From the NCBI RefSeq assembly GCF_014897705.1, contig NZ_JABUXV010000004.1, forward strand, positions 226,053 to 290,052: DNA of 64,000 nt. The letters run 5' to 3'. Position numbers and translations under genes: made by a program. This stretch comes from Brachybacterium sp. FME24 (lineage in GTDB: Bacteria; Actinomycetota; Actinomycetes; Actinomycetales; Dermabacteraceae). The notes under the pieces were generated by a model that was not told the origin of the DNA, did not search any database, and worked only from the letters and a program-made list of their open reading frames with translations. Shown in pieces: positions 35,275 through 44,013 of the stretch (position 1 is the first letter of the stretch; every line of letters starts with the position of its first letter).

Positions 35275-36051
35275 ATGGAACAGCGCACATCGGACGGCAG
35301 TGCAGGCGATGCGGACTACGCGGTCATCGGGACCTCCTATGCGGGGTACAGGCAGCCGGATCCGCGCCTCGCCGCCGCGATCACCGCAGCGCTCGGTGAC
35401 GCGCGCAGCGTGCTGAACGTCGGCGCGGGCACCGGCTCCTATGAACCCGTGGACCGGGACGTGACTGCGGTCGAACCGTCGGCCGCCATGCGCGCGCAGC
35501 GACCTCCCCAGCTGCCGTCCGCAGTGGACGCCACCGCAGAGGATCTCCCCTTCCAGGACGCGACCTTCGATGCCTCGATGGCCACGTTCAGCGTCCACCA
35601 ATGGCAGGACGTCGAGGCGGGACTGCGCGAGATGCGCCGGGTGACCCGCGGGCCGGTCGTGATCCTGACCTGCGATCCGAGACTGGTCGACCGATTCTGG
35701 CTCACCGAGTACGCCCCCGAGGTGATCTCCACCGAGGCACGCCGCTACCCCGCACTCGGCGTCCTGGCCAGCGCGCTCGGAGGCCGAACGACCAGCCGCA
35801 GCATCCCTATCCCGCTGGACTGCACCGACGGCTTCCACGAGTCGTACTACGGCCGTCCCGAAGCACTGCTCGACCCTCACGCTCGGCTGTCCTGCTCGGC
35901 GTGGAGCTTCGTGCCCGATGAGGTCCGGGACCGCTTCGTGCGCGAGCTCCGGCGTGATCTGGACAGCGGCGCCTGGGACGAGAAACACGGAGCCCTGCGG
36001 TCCCTGCCCGCGTACGAGGGCTCGCTCGTGCTCGTCGTCTCGGAGCGCTGA
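35275..36051 (+). CDS. Class I SAM-dependent methyltransferase (UbiE/Methyltransf_11 type)
   Basis: 258 aa from the ATG at 35275; a start at 35257 adds six residues. Motif I is SVLNVGAGTGSYEPVDRDVTAVEPS, then DLPFQDATFDASMATFSVHQW. Substrate unknown. Same strand as its neighbours; the next gene starts 1 nt after its stop. Confidence 0.88.
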   Translation: MEQRTSDGSAGDADYAVIGTSYAGYRQPDPRLAAAITAALGDARSVLNVGAGTGSYEPVDRDVTAVEPSAAMRAQRPPQLPSAVDATAEDLPFQDATFDASMATFSVHQWQDVEAGLREMRRVTRGPVVILTCDPRLVDRFWLTEYAPEVISTEARRYPALGVLASALGGRTTSRSIPIPLDCTDGFHESYYGRPEALLDPHARLSCSAWSFVPDEVRDRFVRELRRDLDSGAWDEKHGALRSLPAYEGSLVLVVSER

Positions 36052-36052
36052 C

Positions 36053-36610
36053 ATGGCGGAGCACTCGGAGCCCCCGACCCTCCTGCTGCTCAACGGTGCA
36101 CCGGGCAGCGGGAAGTCCACCCTCGCCGCGCTGCTCGCCGCCGAGCGACCCCTGGCGCTCGCCCTGGATATCGACTCGATCAAGCACTCCCTCGGCGAGT
36201 GGGACCGGGACCTTCAGGCGTCCGGACTGCAGACGCGCCGCCTCGCGGTCGCGATGATCCGGCAGCATCTCACCGACGGGCACGACGTGGTCCTCGGGCA
36301 GTATCTGGCGCGCACCGCATTCCTCGAGGAGCTCGAGCGCGTCGCCGCCGAGTGCCAGGCACGGTTCGTCGAGGCCGTGCTGATCCTCGACGAGGAGACT
36401 TTGGCGCAGCGGCTCACCGCGCGCCGTGCGGCCCCTGATCGGCCGGAGCAGGCGGCGAACGACCGCTTCGTCGGCCCGCAGGACGTCGCCGACCTCGTGC
36501 GGTCGATCGAGAACGTGCTCAGATACCGGCCGAACGCACGTCGCCTCGACGCGCGGGGGAGCCGCAGCAGTGTCTTCGAGGAACTTCGCCGGCTGTCTCG
36601 CCAGGAGTGA
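36053..36610 (+). CDS. P-loop NTPase, small-molecule-kinase-like
   Basis: 185 aa from the ATG at 36053. Walker A is GAPGSGKST near the N-terminus, then DIDSIKHSLGEW and DVVLGQYLARTAFLEEL, with a lid-like RLTARRAAPDRPEQ. This resembles AAA_33 proteins that phosphorylate small metabolites or antibiotics. Substrate unknown. Confidence 0.82.
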   Translation: MAEHSEPPTLLLLNGAPGSGKSTLAALLAAERPLALALDIDSIKHSLGEWDRDLQASGLQTRRLAVAMIRQHLTDGHDVVLGQYLARTAFLEELERVAAECQARFVEAVLILDEETLAQRLTARRAAPDRPEQAANDRFVGPQDVADLVRSIENVLRYRPNARRLDARGSRSSVFEELRRLSRQE

Positions 36611-36624
36611 ACCTGCCGTGCCGA

Positions 36625-36653
36625 TCAACAGAATATTGACAACGATGTGTTGA
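36625..36653. promoter_or_regulatory. Dyad in AT-rich leader of the HTH-dikinase cassette
   Basis: TCAACA, 17 nt, TGTTGA form a perfect 6-bp inverted repeat in a markedly AT-richer stretch. TTGACA (36636-36641) lies inside it as a -35-like element. It sits about 18 nt upstream of the first cassette gene and is a plausible operator/promoter. Confidence 0.5.
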
Positions 36654-36670
36654 AGGCTCACGCTGTCGAT

Positions 36671-37072
36671 ATGACTCCTCACTCCGAGAGCGAACCCGAC
36701 ACCGCCGAAGCGGCGCGCCGGCTCCTGCACGCGGCAGGTGGAAGCGAGCTGCCACGGCTGCCCTGGCAGCACCCTGCTGAGCCCGCCGACGACATGACCT
36801 TGCTGCGCTACGCGCTGTGGCGGGCGAACCAGAGGATCGACGCCGCCTCGACCGAGGAGCTGAGAGCGGCGCTGCGACTGATCGAGTCGGCACGATCCGA
36901 TCTCGACACTCTGGAGGTCGCATTGCTGCTCACGGCTCGCGCCGAGGGACTGACCTGGTCCCAGATCGCCGAGGAGCTCGGACTGCGATCCCCCCAGGCG
37001 GCGCAGCAGCGGTACCAGCGAGTGGCGCAGCGCCCCACCTCCGAGGCGCCAGCCGATCCCGGAGACTCATGA
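36671..37072 (+). CDS. Small HTH DNA-binding protein
   Basis: 133 aa from the ATG at 36671. A central helical segment is followed by an HTH (LDTLEVALLLTARAEGLTWSQIAEELGLRSPQAAQQRYQRVAQR). It resembles short actinobacterial HTH proteins whose recognition helix ends in QAA-x-RY. It is the first gene of a cassette of four ATGA-coupled genes and may act on the dyad just upstream. Confidence 0.82.
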   Translation: MTPHSESEPDTAEAARRLLHAAGGSELPRLPWQHPAEPADDMTLLRYALWRANQRIDAASTEELRAALRLIESARSDLDTLEVALLLTARAEGLTWSQIAEELGLRSPQAAQQRYQRVAQRPTSEAPADPGDS

Positions 37073-37692
37073 CCACGCGAGGAGCCTCGGCGGAACTGCT
37101 CACCGTCCACGCCCTGCGGCTCGCCGGGTTCGCGGACGAGGAGGGGATCGCCGATCGCGCCCTGCTCCCCGACCACCGGATCCGCCGTGTTCTGGACGAT
37201 GCGGCACGTGCCGGACATGCACGGACCATGAGCTTCGCGGATGCTCACGGCTGGATCCTGACCGAATCCGGTCGGGTCCATCTCGCCGCCCTGCTCGAGG
37301 CCGAGGTGGAGGGAGCGGGGGCGCGCACGGTCCTGAACGCGGTGATCGAGAGGTTCGACGCGATCAACGGCGAATTCGTCGAGACCGTCTCGCGGTGGCA
37401 GCTGCGCTCCACGGCATCGACGGGAGCGCCACCTACCGGGGCCGATGCCCAGGCTTTCGACACGCTGCTGAGTCACCTCTCCGCGTTCGGCGACGAGTTG
37501 GACATCGTCCTTGCGGCCCTGGTGAGCGTGCTGCCCCGCTTCGGCCGGTATCCCGCGCAGTACGCCCTCGCGGTGCGCAGAGCACAGGACGAGGGACTGC
37601 GGTGGGTCACCGGCGTCGGGCTCCTGTCGTGCCACGTGGTGTGGGCCGAGCTCCATCAGGATCTGCTCTCGACCCTCGGGCGCGAGCGATGA
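37069..37692 (+). CDS. Winged-helix protein of a type found with PEP-utilising enzymes
   Basis: 207 aa. The N-terminal third looks winged-helix (LLTVHALRLAGFADEEGIADRALL, then GWILTESGRVHLAALLEAEV). A helical domain follows, ending HVVWAELHQDLLSTLGRER. From memory, the same two-part domain (GWSLTPAGR, then YHTVWFELHEDL) is often next to or fused with PEP-utilising mobile-domain proteins in actinobacteria. Function unknown. It overlaps both neighbours by ATGA. Confidence 0.7.
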   Translation: MTTRGASAELLTVHALRLAGFADEEGIADRALLPDHRIRRVLDDAARAGHARTMSFADAHGWILTESGRVHLAALLEAEVEGAGARTVLNAVIERFDAINGEFVETVSRWQLRSTASTGAPPTGADAQAFDTLLSHLSAFGDELDIVLAALVSVLPRFGRYPAQYALAVRRAQDEGLRWVTGVGLLSCHVVWAELHQDLLSTLGRER

Positions 37693-38300
37693 CCCGGCGC
37701 ACCCTGTACCTGGCCCGACACGGCGAGGCGGATCCGCTGGGCGCCCTCACGGACCGCGGGCGCGAGCAGAGCCGTCGCCTCGGGCGACGACTGGCCGAGC
37801 TGCCGATCGACGTGATCTGGCATTCTCCGCTGCCGCGCGCGACCGAGAGCGCCGCGGTGATCGCCCGGAGCCTTCCACCGGTCCTCGTCGACGAGGCGGC
37901 CGAGCTCATCGACCACATCCCCGACGTCCCGGACCTGACGGACCTCTCGCCGATGTGGGCCGCCTTCTTCGACGGCATGGGGGAGCGCGAGATCGACGCC
38001 GGGCGGCGCACCGCCCGCCGCCTCACCGCGCGCTTCGCGACGCCGATCCCCGCGCCGGGCCGGCCTACGCACGAAGTGCTGATCACCCATGCGTACCAGG
38101 TGGCATGGATGGTGCGCGATGCGCTGGGAGCCCCGGCGCGAAGCTGGATGTCCCTGGCCGGGATGGCCAACACCGGTCTGACCATCATCGAGTACGACTC
38201 CGGAACCCCGCCCCTCGTGCACAGCGTCAATGATCGCTCGCACCTGGTCGATGCTGCTCCGGCATCGGGCACCCGTCACCCGGACGGGCCGGTGCGATGA
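37689..38300 (+). CDS. Histidine phosphatase superfamily protein (branch 1)
   Basis: 203 aa from the ATG at 37689. Catalytic LYLARHGEADPLGALTDRGREQSRRLGRRLAE (His11), then WHSPLPRATESA and the second His in LITHAYQVAWMVRDAL. The substrate may be a small phosphate ester or a phospho-enzyme. ATGA overlaps link it to the winged-helix gene and to the dikinase-like gene downstream, so the proteins are made together. Confidence 0.9.
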   Translation: MTRRTLYLARHGEADPLGALTDRGREQSRRLGRRLAELPIDVIWHSPLPRATESAAVIARSLPPVLVDEAAELIDHIPDVPDLTDLSPMWAAFFDGMGEREIDAGRRTARRLTARFATPIPAPGRPTHEVLITHAYQVAWMVRDALGAPARSWMSLAGMANTGLTIIEYDSGTPPLVHSVNDRSHLVDAAPASGTRHPDGPVR

Positions 38301-39559
38301 CCCTCGTCGACCTCCACGATGCACAGCCGGAGACCTCGGGCGGGAAGGCTGCCGGCCTGGGCACCCTCCTGCGTGCTGGGGTGGAGGTGCCGACCGGCGT
38401 CGTCATCCCCGTCGGTGAGTATCGACGGCACCTGGCCCGTCACGGACTCGACCCCGCCAGGACGCCCCTGGCCGAGCTGCGGGAGCGGATACTGCAGATG
38501 GGGATCGCCGACGGCCTGGTCCGTGCGATCGACGACGCCTTGCGTCACCGACTTCCCGGGGACGGAGCCGGATACATGGCGGTGCGCTCCTCCGCGACGT
38601 ACGAAGATCTGGCGGGTGCCTCGGCCGCGGGACAGTACGACAGCGTCCTCGCGGTGCGCGGCACCGACGCCGTGTGCGCCGCGGTCCTGCGGTGCTGGGC
38701 CTCGCTGTGGTCCGTCCACGCCCTCGCCTATCGAGGAGAACGATCGGCCGCCGCGGACGCAACCCCGGAGATGGCCGTGCTGATCCAACCGTTCCTGGAC
38801 GCGGAAGTCTCCGGAGTGCTGTTCACCGGGCAGGAACGGATCCTCGAGGCGACCTATGGACTCGGCGAGCGGCTCGTCAGCGGGGCCGTCACGCCGGATT
38901 CCTGGCGGATCACCTCCGAGGGAATCCTGGCGCGGCGCGTGGGATCGACGACGCACCGAGCAGACCGAGTGGGGGAGCGGATCCAGCTCCGCGAGGTCCC
39001 GGCGGATCGTCGGCGCGCGATGTGCCTGAGCGACGCCCAGGTGCGCGGGCTCGACGGCGTCGGCCAGCAGGTCGCCCGCGTGCTCGGCGCGTCCGCAGAC
39101 ATCGAATGGGCCCTCACGGGTGAAGCTATCCACGTCCTGCAGGCACGGCCGGTCACGACGACGATGCCCAGTTCTCTGGGTCCTCTGGGTCCTCTGGGTC
39201 CTCTGGATCCGCGGGACGTCGTCCCGGGACCGGGCAGCTTCCATGGGGTTCCGGCGAGCGGTGGCACCGCGACCGGGACGGTCCGCCTCATCGACGGTCC
39301 TGACGATTTCCCGCGGGTGGGGACGGGGGACGTCCTCGTCTGCCGATCCACCGATCCGGCCTGGACACCGCTGTTCCGGATCGCGGGGGCGGTGGTCACG
39401 GAGACCGGGGGAGTGCTCTCGCACGCGGCGATCCTCGCTCGTGAGCTCGGTATCCCCGCGGTCCTCGCCGTACCCGGGGCGCTGCAGCGGATCCCGGACG
39501 GCGCGACCGTCACGGTCGATGGGGACGACGGCACGATCCAGGTGCGCCGGCCGGGCTAG
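38297..39559 (+). CDS. Minimal two-domain PEP/pyruvate dikinase-like phosphotransferase
   Basis: 420 aa. An N-terminal ATP-grasp domain (about 1-287: GGKAAGL, MAVRSSATYEDLAGASAAGQYDS, IEWALTGEAIHVLQARPVT) joins by a GPL-repeat linker to a swivelling His domain (about 310-420: GGVLSHAAILARELGIPAVL, phospho-acceptor His376). PEP synthase, PPDK and rifampin phosphotransferase share these parts but are about twice as long and carry a separate acceptor domain that is absent here. The acceptor is therefore unknown and might be on another protein of the cassette. Confidence 0.85.
   Translation: MTLVDLHDAQPETSGGKAAGLGTLLRAGVEVPTGVVIPVGEYRRHLARHGLDPARTPLAELRERILQMGIADGLVRAIDDALRHRLPGDGAGYMAVRSSATYEDLAGASAAGQYDSVLAVRGTDAVCAAVLRCWASLWSVHALAYRGERSAAADATPEMAVLIQPFLDAEVSGVLFTGQERILEATYGLGERLVSGAVTPDSWRITSEGILARRVGSTTHRADRVGERIQLREVPADRRRAMCLSDAQVRGLDGVGQQVARVLGASADIEWALTGEAIHVLQARPVTTTMPSSLGPLGPLGPLDPRDVVPGPGSFHGVPASGGTATGTVRLIDGPDDFPRVGTGDVLVCRSTDPAWTPLFRIAGAVVTETGGVLSHAAILARELGIPAVLAVPGALQRIPDGATVTVDGDDGTIQVRRPG
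39172..39207 (+). repeat. 9-bp tandem repeat in dikinase interdomain linker
   Basis: Four copies of TCCTCTGGG (first and last with one change) encode the LGPLGPLGPLDP linker between the ATP-grasp and His domains. Unit changes keep the frame and would alter linker length. Confidence 0.85.
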
Positions 39560-40230
39560 GCCGAACGCATCAGGGCCTCCGCCAGCTCCCGAGGATGGCT
39601 GAGCGGCACGCAGTGGCACCCGGGGATCTCCTCGGCGGCCACGCCCAGCCGTTCGAGCGCGACGCGACGGAGGAAGGCGGGCGGGAAGAACCGGTCGTCC
39701 TGGCAGACGAGCACCCGCGTGGGGACGTCCGGATGGGCGGCCAGGGGCCACGGGGAGGCGAAGGACGCCTCGGACTGGTCGCGGGAGCGGCGCATCGCCT
39801 CCTGCGCCAGCTCGCGGGGGACCCCGTTGAGGAAGCTGACGTACGGGTCCTCGTTCCCGGTCAACCCACCGTCCCGGACGGCCTGGAACTGGACCGCCTC
39901 GGAATAGCCGGTGCGCTCCCACCAGTCGCCCGGGCGCTCGCCGGGGGCCGGGATCATTCCTGCCACGTAGACGAGCGCGGCGCCCGGGAACCGGTCTGCG
40001 ACCAGCGGTGCGGTGAACCCGCCGAAGGAGTGGCCGACGACCACGGGGTCCTGACGCTGACCGATGGCCTGGACCACGGCGTCGGCGGTCTCCGGGAGAC
40101 CGGCGCTCTCGTCCTCGCACGGCAGATCCGGGGCGACGACGTCGTGCCCGCGCGCTCGCAGTTCGGCGGCGACGAGATGCCAGGACCAGCCGACATCGGC
40201 GGCCCCGTGGATCAGGACGAACGTTGCCAT
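39556..40230 (-). CDS. Alpha/beta hydrolase (EstC/HNL-like)
   Basis: 224 aa; GGAGGGCACC precedes the ATG. Oxyanion region FVLIHGAADVGWSWHLVAAELRARGHDVVAPDLP, nucleophile VVGHSFGGFTAPLVAD, acid VLVCQDDRFFP and the catalytic His in CHCVPLSHP. Substrate unknown. Its stop overlaps the convergent dikinase stop by 4 nt. Confidence 0.88.
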   Translation of the reverse strand: MATFVLIHGAADVGWSWHLVAAELRARGHDVVAPDLPCEDESAGLPETADAVVQAIGQRQDPVVVGHSFGGFTAPLVADRFPGAALVYVAGMIPAPGERPGDWWERTGYSEAVQFQAVRDGGLTGNEDPYVSFLNGVPRELAQEAMRRSRDQSEASFASPWPLAAHPDVPTRVLVCQDDRFFPPAFLRRVALERLGVAAEEIPGCHCVPLSHPRELAEALMRSA

Positions 40231-40248
40231 GGTGCCCTCCGGGTCGAA

Positions 40249-41970
40249 TCAGTCGCCGAGGATCGCGCCGGTGGAGGCGGACTGCACGAGCTTCACATAT
40301 TTGCCCAGCACGCCCTTGGTGAACTTCGGCGGCAGCGGGGTCCAGCCCTCCTGGCGCGCCGCGAGCTCGTCCTCGTCGACCAGGAGATCCAGGGCGCCGG
40401 ACCCTACGTCGAGCCGGATCCTGTCCCCATCGCGCACGAAGGCGATCGGCCCGCCGTCCACCGCTTCGGGGGCGATGTGGCCGACGCACAGGCCGGTGGT
40501 GCCGCCGGAGAAGCGACCGTCGGTCATCAGCAGGACGTCCTTGCCCAGGCCCGCGCCCTTGATCGCTCCGGTGATGGCGAGCATCTCGCGCATGCCGGGA
40601 CCGCCCTTGGGACCCTCGTAGCGGATCACGATCACGTCACCGTGGGTGACCGTGCCGTCGTTCAGCGCGTCCATCGCCTGCTGCTCGCGGTCGAAGACGC
40701 GTGCGGTGCCTTCGAACACGTCGGCCTCGAAGCCGGCGGACTTCACCACCGCGCCGTCGGGGGCGAGCGAACCGCGCAGGATGGTGATGCCGCCGGTCGG
40801 GGCGATCGGTGCCGAGGCGGGCCGCAGCACCGTGCCGTCCGCGGGGCGCGGGGCGAGGACCTCGAGGTTCTCGGCGATGGTGGATCCCGTGATCGTCAGG
40901 CAGTCCCCGTCCAGCAGTCCCTCGTCGAGCAGCGTCTTCATCACCACCTGGATGCCGCCGACATGGTCGACGTCGTTCATCACGTAGCGGCCGTAGGGCT
41001 TGAGATTCGCGAGGTGGGGGACCTTCGCGCCGATGCGGGCGAAGTCGTCGAGGGTGAGATCGACGTCGGCCTCGTGCGCGATCGCCAGCAGGTGGAGCAC
41101 GGCGTTGGTGGAGCCGCCGAAGGCCTGGACCACGGCGATCGCGTTCTCGAAAGCAGGCTTGGTCATGACGTCGCGGGAGGTGATGCCGCGGCGCAGCATC
41201 CCCACGACCGCTTCGCCGGCTCGGCGCGCGTCCGCATCGCGGCGACGATCTGCCGACGGGGGTGTCGCGGACCCGGGGATGGACATCCCGATCGCCTCGG
41301 CCACGGTCGACATGGTGTTGGCGGTGTAATAGCCGCCGCACGCGCCCTCGCCGGGGCAGATGGAGCGTTCGATCCGCCCGACGTCCTCGCGGCTCATGAG
41401 CCCGCGGGCGCACGCCCCGACCGCCTCGAAGCCATCGATCAGGGTGACGTCCTTCTCGGTGCCGTCGGTGAGAGTGACCTTGCCCGGCGTGATCGTGCCC
41501 GCATAGACGAACACGCTGGCCAGGTCCAGTCTCGCGGCAGCCATCAGCATCCCGGGCAGTGACTTGTCGCAGCCGGCCAGCAGGACGGAGCCGTCGAGCC
41601 GCTCGGCCTGCATGACGGTCTCGACGCTGTCGGCGATGAGGTCCCGGGAGACCAGCGAGTAGTGCATGCCGTCGTGGCCCATGGAGATGCCGTCGGAGAC
41701 GGAGATGGTGCCGAACTGCAACGGGTACCCGCCCCCGGCGTGCACCCCCTCCTTCGCAGCGCGGGCGAGGCGGTCCAGCGAGAGGTTGCAGGGCGTGATC
41801 TCGTTCCAGGAGCTCGCGATCCCGATCTGGGGCTTGCCCCAGTCCTCGTCGCCCATGCCCACGGCGCGCAGCATGCCGCGGGAGGCGGTGGCCCCGAGGC
41901 CGTCGGTGACCTGCCGGCTGCGCGGCTTGATATCGGGGCCGGAGGAGGCGGAGACGTCGTCGGCGGTCAT
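40249..41970 (-). CDS. ilvD: Dihydroxy-acid dehydratase
   Basis: 573 aa, normal length. It dehydrates 2,3-dihydroxyisovalerate and its homologue in valine/isoleucine synthesis. Fe-S ligands lie in [25 protein letters not shown] and [16 protein letters not shown]. The C-terminal block is [20 protein letters not shown]. Stands alone here, away from ilvBNC. Confidence 0.97.
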   Translation of the reverse strand: MTADDVSASSGPDIKPRSRQVTDGLGATASRGMLRAVGMGDEDWGKPQIGIASSWNEITPCNLSLDRLARAAKEGVHAGGGYPLQFGTISVSDGISMGHDGMHYSLVSRDLIADSVETVMQAERLDGSVLLAGCDKSLPGMLMAAARLDLASVFVYAGTITPGKVTLTDGTEKDVTLIDGFEAVGACARGLMSREDVGRIERSICPGEGACGGYYTANTMSTVAEAIGMSIPGSATPPSADRRRDADARRAGEAVVGMLRRGITSRDVMTKPAFENAIAVVQAFGGSTNAVLHLLAIAHEADVDLTLDDFARIGAKVPHLANLKPYGRYVMNDVDHVGGIQVVMKTLLDEGLLDGDCLTITGSTIAENLEVLAPRPADGTVLRPASAPIAPTGGITILRGSLAPDGAVVKSAGFEADVFEGTARVFDREQQAMDALNDGTVTHGDVIVIRYEGPKGGPGMREMLAITGAIKGAGLGKDVLLMTDGRFSGGTTGLCVGHIAPEAVDGGPIAFVRDGDRIRLDVGSGALDLLVDEDELAARQEGWTPLPPKFTKGVLGKYVKLVQSASTGAILGD

Positions 41971-42009
41971 GGCCCGACCCTATGCCCGGACCCGCACCGG
42001 CGGGAAGGA

Positions 42010-42627
42010 TCAGCGCCCCGTCGCGTCCTCCGCGATGGTGCGCAGGCGCGCGAGGTGCGCGCTCCACTGCTGCTCGGACAGCTCGGGCAGGTTGCTGACT
42101 TCGGCCCGCAGGCCGGCTGCGCCGTCGAGCCCCTCGCGGATGATGTCGGCGTGGCCCGCATGGCGGGCGGTCTCCGCGATCAGGTGGACCAGCAGGGTGT
42201 GCAGCGTCGGGTGGCGTCGCTCCTCGGGCCACCAGGGGACCTCCGCGAGCGCGGTCAGGGGCAGCTCGCGGAGCGCGGCGTCACCGTGCGCCCAGGCCGC
42301 CCGGTATCCGTCCACGATGTCCTCGCGCGACTCGTCGGCGCGGGCCCAGAGATCGGTCAGCTCCCCGTCCGGGTCCAGGTCCGTCGCCGCGTCGTCGGTC
42401 TCCCACGGCCAAGGGACCTCCAAAGGACGGCCCAGGCATTCTCCGAGATAGCCGAGCTCCACCCAGGTCAGATGTTTGACGAGCCCCAGCAGGGTGGTAC
42501 CGGTCGGGGTGGACGGCCAGCGGACCTGTCGCTCCGTCAGGCCCTCGAGCTTGAACAGCAGCACCTCGCGCTGCAGCTGCAGATACCGGTGCAGGATCAT
42601 CGTGTCGGCTTCGTCGTCGCGCGTCAT
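42010..42627 (-). CDS. DinB/DUF664-family protein
   Basis: 205 aa four-helix-bundle protein. Metal-ligand His residues are in LLGLVKHLTWVELGYLGE and TLLVHLIAETARHAGHADIIREGLDG. This group includes thiol- (mycothiol- or bacillithiol-) dependent transferases, but members without known activity are frequent. No operon partner. Confidence 0.88.
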   Translation of the reverse strand: MTRDDEADTMILHRYLQLQREVLLFKLEGLTERQVRWPSTPTGTTLLGLVKHLTWVELGYLGECLGRPLEVPWPWETDDAATDLDPDGELTDLWARADESREDIVDGYRAAWAHGDAALRELPLTALAEVPWWPEERRHPTLHTLLVHLIAETARHAGHADIIREGLDGAAGLRAEVSNLPELSEQQWSAHLARLRTIAEDATGR

Positions 42628-42694
42628 GCGGTGAGGGTAGCGGCGGGGGCCCGGGCTCCGCGACGGGATTTCCGCTGTCGGGAGCTCGAGGTGG

Positions 42695-43951
42695 TCACCG
42701 GATGCGCGCGCCGTGCTCGGACCCGACGCGCGTGCAGCGCTCCAGCTGGGTCACGTGCGCCGGGGTGAGCTCGTCCAGGCTCGAGACCTGCAGCAGCTGC
42801 ATGGTGCGCCGAACCTGCTCGGAGAGGATCTGGATCGCGCGGTCCACGCCGGCGCGGCCACCGGCCATCAGGCCGTAGAGGTAGGCCCGGCCGATGAGGG
42901 TGAAGTCAGCGCCCAGGGCGATCGCGGCGACGATGTCGGCGCCGTCGCGGATGCCGGTGTCCAGGATGATCTCGACATCCTTGCCGACTTCGCGGGCAAC
43001 CTCCGGCAGCAGCTGGAAGGGCACCGGTGCCCGGTCGAGCTGGCGCCCGCCGTGGTTGGACAGTCCGATCGCGTCGACCCCGAGGTCGGTGAGCTTCTTG
43101 GCGTCCTCGAGGGTCTGGACCCCTTTGACGGTGAACTTGCCCGGCCACATCGCGCGGATGGTCGCGAGGTCGTCGAAGTCGATGGAGGGATCCATGGCGG
43201 AGTTCAGGAGCTCGCCGACGGTCCCTCCGGTCTCGGACAGGGAGGCGAACTCGAGCTTGGGCGTGGTCAGGAAGTCCCACCACCACCAGGGACGCACCGA
43301 GGCGTTGAGCACGGTGCCGGGGGTGAGCTGCGGGGGGATCGCGAAGCCGTTGCGGGTATCGCGCAGGCGCGCTCCCGCCACGGGGGTGTCGACGGTGAAG
43401 AACAGGGTGTCGAAGCCGGCCGTGGCGGCGCGCTCGACGAGCTCGTAGGAGATCTCGCGCTTGCGCATGACGTAGAGCTGGAACCAGTTCCGGCCGTGCG
43501 GATTGGTGGCCTGGACGTCCTCGATCGACGTGGTGCCCAGCGTGGACAGGGTGAAGGGGATGCCGGCGGCGCCGGCCGCGCCGGAGCCGGCGATCTCGCC
43601 CTCGGTCTGCATCAGGCGGGTGAAGCCGGTGGGGGCTATGCCGAAGGGCAGCGCGGAGCTGCCGCCCAGGATCTGCGTCGAGGTGTCCACGCGGGAGACG
43701 TCATGCAGGATCGAGGGGTGGAACTCGACATCCTCGAAGGCCTCCACGGACCGACGCATCGAGATCTCACCCTCGGCGGCGCCGTCGGTGTAGTCGAACG
43801 CTGCGGCCGGGGTGCGGCGCTTGGCGATCGTGCGCAGGTCATCGATCGTCAGCGCTGACTCCAGTCGGCGCTTCTTGGGATCGAGCTCGACCTTCTTGAA
43901 CTTCATCAGGTCGAGGATCTCGGCCGGCTTGGGGATCTGTCGCTGGACCAT
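42695..43951 (-). CDS. lldD: L-lactate dehydrogenase (quinone), FMN alpha-hydroxyacid oxidase family
   Basis: 418 aa; AAGGAGACC precedes the ATG. It oxidises L-lactate to pyruvate and passes electrons to quinone at the membrane. Catalytic [12 protein letters not shown] (His, Arg), FMN site [36 protein letters not shown] and [14 protein letters not shown]. Lies 62 nt downstream of the lactate permease gene in the same operon. Confidence 0.95.
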   Translation of the reverse strand: MVQRQIPKPAEILDLMKFKKVELDPKKRRLESALTIDDLRTIAKRRTPAAAFDYTDGAAEGEISMRRSVEAFEDVEFHPSILHDVSRVDTSTQILGGSSALPFGIAPTGFTRLMQTEGEIAGSGAAGAAGIPFTLSTLGTTSIEDVQATNPHGRNWFQLYVMRKREISYELVERAATAGFDTLFFTVDTPVAGARLRDTRNGFAIPPQLTPGTVLNASVRPWWWWDFLTTPKLEFASLSETGGTVGELLNSAMDPSIDFDDLATIRAMWPGKFTVKGVQTLEDAKKLTDLGVDAIGLSNHGGRQLDRAPVPFQLLPEVAREVGKDVEIILDTGIRDGADIVAAIALGADFTLIGRAYLYGLMAGGRAGVDRAIQILSEQVRRTMQLLQVSSLDELTPAHVTQLERCTRVGSEHGARIR

Positions 43952-44013
43952 GAGGGGTCTCCTTCGTCGTCAGGGCTTCGTCGGTGAGGGGGAGGGCAGG
44001 CGGGATTCTCAGG

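Noticed and set aside
36636..36641. TTGACA as a classic -35 box for the HTH cassette
   Set aside because: No acceptable -10 hexamer 16-18 nt downstream; kept only as part of the dyad leader.
38276..40489. Long minus-strand frame across the dikinase and hydrolase genes
   Set aside because: Arg-rich shadow of two genes with recognised catalytic motifs in other frames.
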